Origin: Onchidella celtica
Taxonomy: Eukaryota > Mollusca > Gastropoda > Systellommatophora > Onchidiidae
Assembly: GCA_963931925.1 (NCBI GenBank)
Contig: OZ007570.1
Span: forward strand, 30,166,688-30,230,687
Reading direction: 5' to 3'
DNA: 64,000 bases
Shown: piece by piece, positions 55,504 to 64,000 of the stretch
Layout: every line of letters begins with the position of its first letter
Position numbering within the stretch: position 1 is the first letter of the stretch
Notes under the pieces: generated by a model
The model's input: only the letters and a program-made list of their open reading frames with translations
Told to the model about the DNA's origin: nothing
The model's database searches: none
Made by a program: the position numbers and the translations under genes

Positions 55504-56743
55504 TGTCACAAATCCCAGACTGGGAGATGTAATAGTTTATGACAGGACGACAATCACGAACAAACAAGTTTAACACTTAACAAAACAGCCCATCAGACTC
55601 ACACATTTATTAAACATAATTATACATATAATAGCGCAATTACATACATTATATTATTGAAATGACTGCCGTACAACGGCCTTATTCTCACACACACTCT
55701 CCCTCGGATCCACAATCCGGTAGTTACTCCTAAAGGCACTTCGGCCTCAGCCTCTCCCCTCAGGGTCTTAATAGCCCATTAATAATTTACTGGCACCGCA
55801 GTCTCTCAATATCACCTTCCTATTGTCATACACCTTAGCACTCCCCTAGCACCTCAGCAGGGCAATAACACATTATTATTTCCATAGCCATCAACATGGC
55901 GACAACATAGTATCAGTTCACTAGCCTATCAACATGGCAACAATATAGTATCTCATTCACTCTCATATCTACGTCCCTGTCCGTGGCCTGACTGCCACGA
56001 CTTTATGTGCCTCCACTGTCCTACACTGACAGCCTCACTTCTGGCCTATGTGTGGCCTCCGGCCCTATGCTGGCCTATCCCCTGTGCTCATCGAGGTGGC
56101 TCTGCGGCCCGTCCCCGACACCTACAAGAATAACATTACATTGGTATAATACCCTACCATTTCTATTCACTCCACCTCTCCTTACAACCCATAAAGCGTA
56201 CACACACTAGTTCACCTTTCACTCACCACACATCTTACGGTAACACACTTCCATCGGAGTACACACTACTCACTCGCGCTACAAATCCATGAACTCACTT
56301 TCATCTATCGCTCGTGGCGCACATTGCTATATCCAATATCAAGGACTTCCACATTCCTCACATATACTTATTCACATCATGGTAATAGACGAATATAATA
56401 TAATACATCAATCATAATAATCAATCAACGTTCTACATACCAGTCATAACTGGAAAGACTCTCACTAGTCTTCTCGACTGCTTCCCTTTATGTCCGCCCG
56501 ATGGGCTCCTATTCACAGGTCCGATCCGTAGGACCTTCTAACTTGCAGTGATAGTAATCCAGCGCTTTCGCCTCATTCAGACTTCCACACCACTCATACA
56601 CGCACGCTTTTCCCACTTGTCTGCATGAGTTATTTTTACTCTTCCCCTTTTCACGTCTTTTCCTATCCGTCTGTCGTGAGCTCTTCTTATTCTACACCCG
56701 CTCTGTAGCAATCCCCTTAATTGCACTCGCTCCACTCGTGACA
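55504..56743 (-). repeat. 5' LTR of copy B
   Basis: 1,240 bp, same as 49430-50669 apart from one substitution noticed. It shares the inner part with copy A LTRs but the outer end differs (TGTCACGAGTGGAGCGAGTG versus TGTCACGAGCAGGTGAGCTG). Confidence 0.93.
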
Positions 56744-56748
56744 ACAGG

Positions 56749-58094
56749 GGAGGCAGGTGATTAGAGAACTGCATAACTCCGTATCTGTCATGTCATTGTG
56801 TCCCTGTGTTGCCTTATCTCTCCGGTGTAGTGGGTCCATCACTGTTACTCCCAGTCCAGGCTACACACTTCATTTCTTCTCGAAAATAGTTGACGCTTTG
56901 GCCCACGTGGCTATCTGGGGGACTTTTTTTAGTTGAACCAGGTCCTCGACCAGTTCACGTAGTGGCGTATCGACGATTTTCTCATTTTACAGGAATTTGG
57001 CGAGATGTTATAAAAACCACAGAAAATCTGTGGCGTCGCTCTGATTTAACATTCTACTTTTTAAAAAATTTATTCAATTGTTTTATTGGTTCAATTTTCT
57101 ATCCTATTATATTTTTTCCCTGAAGAGTTTTGATGTACCGAAAGCCTGTTTTCCTTTGCGTGTTATTGTTTCGTTTCTGTATTATTCCTTATGCGAGGCT
57201 TTGCTGTACATGTACAACTTTTTCTTTTTGTCTTCACTATACTGGAGAACGTTTCAAAATGTTGGTCACTTGTGTTATTCTTAGAGTTAGATATGACAAA
57301 AGCGTTTCCGACTCTGTTCACAACTTCAAAACTATTGATTTAAAGATATCGATTCGTCACTTTGTGAGAACACAGATCTCACCACCAGCAGTCATATGCT
57401 AATCATTTTACTCAAAACCACCTCCATCATACTGGCATGAGATATGTGTGCTGAGGTGAACGAGGCAGTGTTGAGTGCATAGAAGTGCTATGGTTGAGTG
57501 CTGAGCTTGTGTAGTGGCGTTGTTTCATCATTCAGTCTCAGCCTCGTTATTCACACCCGAGACACCCCCCACCCCTACTACGCTTTTAGTGTGCGTATGC
57601 TTGGTTCCCCCCCCCCCCCCAAAAAAACCCCTTATTCGAAAGCATGGCCTCAATGATGTATACAACTTTGAATGTTTGGCACGGACTATTTGATTGTTTG
57701 ATGAGATACATATGTTATTTAAACTGAATTTTATAATTCACGAGGCCGGCTGCCGGGCAAACAAAAACAAAAACCTTTTAATCTGAAAATCAGGAAATCT
57801 ACAGTGTATTGAAAATATAATCTGAATAGGTAACATATTCATTAACATCACTCATATCCAGGTAAATGGAAAAGGATTATGTAATTAGATCTATTTACTT
57901 TATTTTAACTCGTTGGCCGGCAGACCCGGGGAATGCACAGGTGTGATTTTTAAAGTTTCTATCAGCAATATATAATTGAGGCACAAAAACGAAATTTCCT
58001 GTCATACTTTTTAATTCTACTCGAAGAAAAATCGAATTTTTTCTGGCTCAAAATGTTGGAACACTTTCTTCTGTTCAACCAAAGATACCAGAAA
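56749..58094. other. Gene-free stretch
   Basis: No gene seen. C-run and A-run at 57608-57627. Frames of 60-90 codons are AT-rich and not protein-like. Confidence 0.5.
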
Positions 58095-58470
58095 CGATAA
58101 GATGAGAACTGTCTTCTTCGCACCACTAAAAAACCCGTGCACACAATTTGCGCTTTGATCTGGGACGGGGCCCATGGCGCATGATATGAAAAGAATGCTT
58201 GATGATGGTAAATTTATGATGGTGACACTGCGACTAAAAAAAAAATGATTCCACAATAAGTGACGTCAATCAAGGCCCATAGCGATAGCTGAACAGTGAA
58301 CAAAATCCAGTATTTTCCTTATTAAATCTGGGTTTTTTTTATTTTTATAAAATACGGCACTTTTCATAACTTCCGCGCGTTTGCCTCTAGGTGACGATGC
58401 GAAACCTGTGCACGCTAAAAGCACTAGCTGTCTCATCTTATCAATTCTAGCATCTTTGGTTCAACTTAGC
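58095..58470 (-). repeat. Dispersed repeat R, uninterrupted copy
   Basis: Minus-strand homologue of 23890-24067 joined directly to 25530-25775, with no insertion. The join (58280-58281) is a single TA. Confidence 0.8.
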
Positions 58471-58899
58471 TGAGGCCCAAAATCAACGAAAGTGTTAAGA
58501 ATCGAATTTCACTACTTTTCAAAATATGCCCACGCGCACCTTTACCTCTTTCTATGCGTAACAGGATATTTTGTAGAATTTAGGGCTCAGCGGTTAAAAA
58601 GTCTTTTATGATTACATTGGAGGCCTTACTTCCTTAAATTATAATAATGGATGATTACCATTATTAAAACGGGGATGTTCGCTTTCCAGACCCCCCCCCC
58701 CCCCGCGCCTTTTTCGACTCTCCCATCCCCATGAACGCTATTCATATGCTGGTATCACTTCCCCCCTCCACACACACGAAGAGTTCCGTATTTCATGACT
58801 TTATGGATAGATCCCGGCAGTGAATTCTAAAACGCTCAACCATCGAACATGATCAATAGAGCATAACTGGAATGTAGAACGGTTTCGAATTCGTTAGCC

Positions 58900-59130
58900 A
58901 AGGCTAAGCGTACTGTAATGATCGAGGACACTGCCACTTTGCGTTGTTGTTGTTTTTTTCGGAAAGGGAAGAGAGGTAGGGGAAAATACGTACAGTATTT
59001 ACTTTACACGAGATGTTTGATGATGGAAGCTGTTTTAAAATGTATGTTGTGAGGGGGGGACATAGTCCATTTACAAAGCCAAATAGCGAAAAATGCTGAG
59101 ATGTGTTCACTGTTCAGCTGTAGCTTTCTA
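58900..59130 (-). repeat. Dispersed repeat S, copy 1
   Basis: On the minus strand, CTGAACAGTGAACACATCTCAGCAT and a GGCTTTGTAAATGGACTA block match 62787-62855 on the plus strand. The first block also resembles the CTGTTCAGCTATCGC end of repeat R. The two copies have an equivalent short frame (SLFGFVN), which is not a gene. Confidence 0.6.
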
Positions 59131-59269
59131 TGTACAACACCTCTATGTCCTCCTAACAACATCTCTTTTAAAATTATACTCTAAGTCTGATAAGGAACAC
59201 AAGAAATGAGGGAAAATCCAGACCGGTTTGAAATGTATAGAAAATGCAAGACATCGGGTATTTTCCATA

Positions 59270-59500
59270 TTGTTACTGTTGTATGTGCATTTTTGCCTTT
59301 TCGAGAAAATGAGGATTGATAGTTTCAAAAGTTGTGTAAAAGTAGGGGTTTGTTCAAGACCCTTCAAAATCGAAACTTAACAGATTGAAATGGCACTTAT
59401 ACATAATAAAATTAGGAGAGACAGAAGTACTTTTATGACAAAACCTCAAAATCGGCAAAATGTCATATATAATAATGTGGCAAATACCTCTCGAAATACA
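59270..59500 (+). repeat. Direct repeat T, copy 1
   Basis: Matches 60135-60370: GCATTTTTGCCTTTTCGAGA, GAGGATTGA, AAAATTAGGAG, ATGACAAAACCTCAAAATCG and GCAAAATGTC, then GGCAAA(T/C)AC. Spacing is about 865 bp. Confidence 0.8.
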
Positions 59501-59504
59501 GCAG

Positions 59505-59508
<4 letters not shown>

Positions 59509-59600
<92 letters not shown>

Positions 59601-59645
59601 GGAGGGAGGGAGGGAGAAGAGAGAGAGAGGAGAGAGAGAGTAGTA
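59509..59645. repeat. GA microsatellite
   Basis: About 90 bp of pure GA dinucleotides followed by GGGA and GAGAGG variants. Confidence 0.97.
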
Positions 59646-59885
59646 TTGAGGCAAGTTTGTCAGGGACACGCACCCCAGACAATAACACTACACCAAGCCG
59701 ACGTAGATATGTACAGAATTTCCCTAGGCTTCCTTAGTTTTGCCTCTGATGTGGGTTCCACTCCGTCGAACCGACATGGGCGCGATGTCGTAACTAGCGA
59801 ATCTACGTAGGTACGATGTCATTCATTCCTATGTGCAAACGACATCACTCCAACACGTCGGGTTTCCGTTTGCTGGCTAGGATCT
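59646..59885 (-). repeat. Dispersed repeat, SINE- or MITE-like, copy 3
   Basis: Minus-strand copy of the 20688-20960 repeat, reading from CTAGCCAGCAAAC at 59880 through GTTTGCACATAGGAATGA, ACGTAGATTCGC and TACGTCGGCTTG. Confidence 0.65.
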
Positions 59886-60134
59886 GTAACGAAAACTGCT
59901 AAACATGACGAAGAACGATTTAACACACCTCTCACAGGCTTAATAGTTTACGTTGACATGAGAATGTCAGGCCTGCATAGTTGTAATTTATTCTGTTGAA
60001 TGTTAACGGTTCATAATTATGAAGGGTTTCAGTCACACGATCTCTTGACCCAAGCGGACGCCAATGATATTCACATCAGCAATTTATTTATACATGTAAC
60101 ACTTTAATGTGTATATCATAATATCACGGGGTAT

Positions 60135-60370
60135 TGGTCATATTTTTGTTTGAGCATTTTTACCTTTTCGAGCAAACGAGGATTGAAATTTGGTCGGCAA
60201 AAGGGCTAAAACGCATAAAACATTACTTCACAAACACATATCTCAAAAAGTTGTTAACCGATTTGAATGATATTATAATGAAATTAGGAGTGAGAGAACC
60301 ACTTTCATGACAAAACCTCAAAATCGGCAAAATGTCGCACACAGCAATAATATGGCAAACACCCGTCGAT
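60135..60370 (+). repeat. Direct repeat T, copy 2
   Basis: Second copy of the block at 59270-59500, diverged by substitutions and small indels. Confidence 0.8.
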
Positions 60371-60564
60371 ATTTTGTTCGGCTATCCCTGGTCAACTTCT
60401 GTTTCGCCAATCCAGTCACTGGCGTTTCATATTTCAGGCAAAATCTAGCTAGTAACAGGCCTTTCATTCCACACAGCCTGACTACCAGTGTCAGCAGTGG
60501 AACAGGGAAAGGCCCGAAGAATACATCATACACCACTGCAGAGGGGAAGGACACAGGCACAGAC

Positions 60565-60862
60565 ATGCAGAGAGAGAGAGAGGGAAAAAAAGAGACAGAG
60601 TGAAAGATTAGAAGGAAAGAGAGTGAAAGATGCAGCGAGAGGGAGAGAAGAGAAAGACTGAGGGGGGGGGGGTGAAAGATCAGGAGAGGGAATGAGACAT
60701 TTTATAAGAAGGAAAAAGAGAGAGAGTGACAGATAAAAGGTGAAAGTGAGAGAGAGAGAGTGAAAGATAAGGAGATAGAGAGATGAGGCGCAAGAGAGAG
60801 GGAGTGAAAGATACGGTAGAAAGAGACTGAAGGACAGGGAAACACACACACACACACACACA
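60565..60862. repeat. GA-rich degenerate repeat and CA run
   Basis: GA-rich tract with AGTGAAAGAT blocks recurring (60599, 60623, 60770 and others), a G-run at 60662-60671, ending in (CA)n at 60843-60862. Confidence 0.9.
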
Positions 60863-61048
60863 CAGAGGAGATATCTCCACACGTAGGGCGTGACTGAGAC
60901 CTGTAAATTAATTTAGAATGTGTCTCCCCGCCGCCCTTCTCCGCCTGTGTTGGTGTGTACCAGAGATGTCTGGTGTGTACCTCTAACGATAGCGTGTTAC
61001 TGGGACAGGCATCTGCTCTTGACACGGCAGCAAAGCATCCATAAATCG

Positions 61049-61188
61049 ATCCTCCTAGTCTCGCTCTATCTGTCTCTGTGTGTGTGTGTGTGTGTTTGTG
61101 TTCGCGACGCCCTTCGCCCTCCTAGTCTCTCTCTATCTGTCTGTGTGTGTGTGTGGGTGTGTGTTTGTGTTCGCGACGCCCTTCGCCT
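61049..61188. repeat. Tandem duplication of about 68 bp
   Basis: TCCTAGTCTC, CTCTATCTGTCT, a TG run, then GTTTGTGTTCGCGACGCCCT occurs twice (about 61049-61118 and 61119-61188). Confidence 0.85.
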
Positions 61189-62320
61189 CGCACGTAACCC
61201 TCAAAGTCTCATTATGTATCACGAGTGGTACACAGACATTCACCACTCAGCTGCAGTTCCCACAAGAACTGAGCGCGAGAAAAGTTACAAGTATTTAAAC
61301 GTTTTGTACAATATACACCATTAATCAACGAAATAATCATGAAAAAAAAAAAAAAAAACAGGAAAAAAAAAAAAACAAACACCTTAATTATACCCATAAG
61401 TACAAATTCTCACGAAATCCGAATTCACCCACAAGCAGAAATTTGGGTGGACCCAAGAGGGATAATATACTCGTCAGTCGCTGTCTGGAGAGCCCAGAGG
61501 TCTGGGACCGTTCACATAATTGTTATGTCATCACATACGTGGGGGAGGGGGGGGATCTCTTGAATGATGACAATTGATGACATGAGGGAAGGGGGGGGGG
61601 GGGTGGGGGGCGTTGAGTCCAAAGATGACGTCATCAATGTGGTTTGGTAAAATTGAAAAAGAAGAACAAATATATAGATCAAATTCATATTTTTATTATA
61701 ATACCTGCCAATAAAATAACTAATTAATTCGTGTAAAGCGCTTAGAGCATTAGTGGATATTAACCTCTTTTTGATTTTATTTTATTTATAATCTGTTAGT
61801 TTGAATTAAAATAAATAGGAAACAGCACTATACAGGTATTTTTAGTCGTTATTTGTCAAGTTTTGATTACGTCATCAAACAAGGGGGGGGGATAGCCATT
61901 TGATGACATATGATGATAACGGGGGAGGGGGGTCAAAATTAGTCAATTTTTGTGAATGGTCCCTATCTCTAGTGGTAGGGCCTACTCCGGTTTTCTCCCA
62001 CCGCCCTATCTGTCTATCTGTAGGTCACAGCGTCCTTTTCTGTTGTTATTGTTTTAAAGCTCTGTGGTTCAGTCACCCTGTTCTATATTGGCCCACGCCG
62101 CTGCTAACCCACCCACGGACCCCCTTCGTGTCCATCTACCTCCCAGGAATGTTCTCTGCCCGCAAAGAGGCCCTTGCTACCCCTCTCTTCCCACCCCTCC
62201 TGTTTTTTGTTTTTCATTTCCTGAGTATTTATTTTATGTCCTCATTTTGTGAACCCAGAAGGCATTATTTGGGTCTGTCTTCTCTGTAATTAATATTCAT
62301 TTGCTCAGTTTCTACTCACG
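61189..62320. other. Gene-free stretch
   Basis: No supported gene. A-runs at 61340-61375, G-runs at 61545-61553, 61589-61610 and 61884-61891. Confidence 0.5.
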
Positions 62321-62371
62321 CCACCTCTCTCTCTTTCTCTGTCTCTTTCTCTCTATCTGTCTGTCACTCTC

Positions 62372-62412
<41 letters not shown>

Positions 62413-62460
62413 CACTGCTTTCAGTGTCTGTCCTTGTCTGTCTGTCTGTCTGTCTCTCAC
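62321..62460. repeat. TC/TCTG microsatellite
   Basis: TC dinucleotide tracts and TCTG tetranucleotides, followed by C-runs to about 62510. Confidence 0.93.
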
Positions 62461-62786
62461 TCGCCCCCCCCCCTTTCGACCCCTCTGTCCCACTCCCCCC
62501 CCCCCTCCCCTCGACACACTTCTACAGAGGCATGTGCGTATTAGTTTATTACTTTATTACTTTATCTCATTGATTCAGAAAATATTGATTACATCTTACA
62601 CTTTTCAAAGGGCTACTTCAGCTGCCAACTGAATGATCGGTATTGTTTATTAAGCAAAGGGGGAAAAAATATGGTCCACGCCCACTCGACTCAGGACTCA
62701 AAATCCCCTTTAGCGGCTGTTGTCAAATGTGCATGGTATGTTACATCCAAGGCTCCTTGGTTACGCCATTATTAAACCATGATGAT

Positions 62787-62855
62787 TGCTGAAGAGTGAA
62801 CGCAACTCAGCATCGATCTTCTCTGTTTGGCTTTGTAAATAGACTAGGCGCCCCT
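62787..62855 (+). repeat. Dispersed repeat S, copy 2
   Basis: Plus-strand copy of the block at 58900-59130: AGAGTGAACGCAACTCAGCA and TTGGCTTTGTAAATAGACTA. Confidence 0.6.
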
Positions 62856-62959
62856 AACAACTTTCATTCCGTTACAGTGCTCCTCATTGCACCGAGACTC
62901 CCTCCACCGCCACCGACACACACAATTTCCCCCAACCCTCTATCTGCTTTGGATACATG

Positions 62960-63203
62960 GATGCAGTACAGTACTGCAGTTTTTACCGGATACAGTACAG
63001 TACTGCCGTTTAACCGGACACAGTACAGTACTGCACTTTTTACCAGATACAGTACAGTACTGCCGTTTTACCACATACAGTACAGCATTGCCGTTTTACC
63101 GGATGCAGTACAATACTGCCGTTTTACCGGATACATACAATACTGCCGTTTTACCGGATAGATTACAGTACTGCCGTTTTACATTACAGTACTGCCGTTT
63201 TAC
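62960..63203. repeat. Minisatellite with palindromic core, about 27-bp unit
   Basis: Eight to nine units of GGATACAGTACAGTACTGCC plus GTTTTACC. The AGTACAGTACT core is self-complementary apart from its centre. The last units are shortened. Confidence 0.93.
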
Positions 63204-63812
63204 TGAAAAAGACAGTATTTACAATCTAAGTTAAATTCATTATTTACCATCATTTTATGGAATGAAATTATCTCTAGCTTTCTATTTGGGTTATACTTCT
63301 GCAGGGATATGTGGCTTGTTTTGGCCCTCACAAAATGTCAAATAACAAGGAAAAAATGGGGTGCAACACAGGGTGGTTTTACGTCTCCAGTGAACTCGTT
63401 TTTTTGGGGGTTTTTTTTGGCGTTTGCGGGTGAAATCTTTTTTTTTTTTGGCGTTTGTGTTTGTTTTTTGTTTTTTCATAAAACAACGGAGTACAGTAAC
63501 ACTTCCAGTGCAGTGTAACGGAGCGGAGCACACTTTCCAAGAACATTACATCAATTCATTTCTTCGCATTTTTTCTCTCTTTTTCGAAAGTAAAATTTAC
63601 CACCCACCCCCTCTCCTGTTGAGTTTACACTTCTGCCAGGTAAAGCCACCAACAAAGGGGCAATTTTAAACCACAGTATTTGACATTAATACGTTCAAAC
63701 AACAATAATAATAGCACATAAAATTGCTATTTCACTTGATTATTAACAAACTTCTCAGCTTCAGATTTTGTTATTGCTGTTGTTGTTGTTTTAATTATCT
63801 TATTATAAAAAA
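63204..63812. other. Gene-free stretch
   Basis: No gene seen. T-runs at 63410-63418 and 63439-63449, and a TTG run at 63776-63791. Confidence 0.5.
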
Positions 63813-64000
63813 AAAAGTAGTGATGGGAGTAATTCATTGTAGTGCAATTTTGGCCTTTTTTTTTGCTCGACGCTACAGCCTAAATGACAATTTCAAAACG
63901 TATAAACTTAATTTCTTAAGTACCAACTGCTCCAGCCCAATCGCCTTTGTATGGACCGATTGTGTTGTTTCAAGTTTCAGGTATTTTTAAATAAAAAGTT
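63813..64000 (-). repeat. Partial copy of the hairpin-headed repeat, cut by the window edge
   Basis: Minus-strand match to the right half of the units at 40872-42285: AACTTTTTATTTAAAA, CAATCG, AAAGGCGATTGGGCTGGA, TGTCATTTAGGCTGTAGCGT, CGAGCAAAAAAA and AATGAATTACTCCCATCACT. The head half lies beyond the window. Confidence 0.85.

Larger units (their letters stand above)
49430..56743 (-). mobile_element. Ty3/gypsy-type LTR retrotransposon, copy B (Gmr1-like order)
   Basis: 7,314 bp with 1,240-bp LTRs at 49430-50669 and 55504-56743, flanked by a perfect 5-bp duplication ACAGG (49425-49429 and 56744-56748). Same domain order as copy A: gag, protease, integrase, then RT thumb/RNase H. Defects: RT fingers and palm missing, integrase core removed by an in-frame 528-bp deletion, and a stop codon near the end of RNase H. 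I noticed one base difference between the LTRs (G at 50290, A at 56364), so insertion looks recent. Gag and protease are open. Confidence 0.92.

Noticed and set aside
62796-63161. 121-codon frame starting MNATQH
   Set aside because: Start lies in dispersed repeat S and the rest is the 27-bp minisatellite.

Overview
This window looks like repeat-dense intergenic or intronic DNA from an animal genome, most likely a marine invertebrate. A mollusc is my best guess, but that is inference. The basis is long AT-rich stretches, abundant microsatellites and minisatellites, spliced-gene signals, and transposon families typical of metazoan genomes. No prokaryotic operon, CRISPR array, rRNA or convincing tRNA was seen. 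Almost all long open reading frames belong to mobile elements.

Layout from left to right. 1-1165 is a broken LINE with its reverse transcriptase (RT) core missing. 1244-2505 holds duplicated sequence and a TC microsatellite. 5808-13330 is a complete Ty3/gypsy-type LTR element (copy A) with a 5-bp target duplication. 13787-15893 is an IS630/Tc1/mariner-type DNA transposon with a frameshifted transposase and an unusually long D-to-E spacing. 15902-20193 is a LINE with a 1,075-codon open frame, inserted exactly at the right end of that transposon with a 10-bp target duplication. 20.2-23.9 kb holds dispersed repeats. 24068-25529 is a TIR element carrying a nested TIR element; its empty site is visible at 58280. 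26640-27978 is a second mariner-type relative. 28-37 kb holds minisatellites, a 248-bp MITE, one candidate host exon (33910-34102, minus) and a GATC-rich pentamer satellite. 37841-38562 is a 5'-truncated RTE-type LINE. 40872-42285 is a hairpin-headed tandem repeat whose family recurs at the right end of the window. 44438-44567 is the best host-gene signal: TATA box, short 5' leader and first coding exon of a short-chain dehydrogenase/reductase with a good splice donor. 49430-56743 is a second gypsy element (copy B) on the minus strand with near-identical LTRs. 56.7-64 kb is more repeats.

The two LTR elements are the most interesting content. Both place integrase before the reverse transcriptase/RNase H segment, the reverse of the usual Ty3/gypsy order and the arrangement known from Gmr1-type elements. 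Both lack the RT fingers and palm, with different junctions, and copy B has also lost the integrase catalytic core by an in-frame 528-bp deletion between 8-bp direct repeats. Yet each has intact-looking LTRs, primer site, polypurine tract and perfect target duplications. This suggests a family of partly disarmed elements that moved with enzymes supplied in trans.

All calls come from reading the sequence. Family names rest on motifs and domain order and were not checked by database search.
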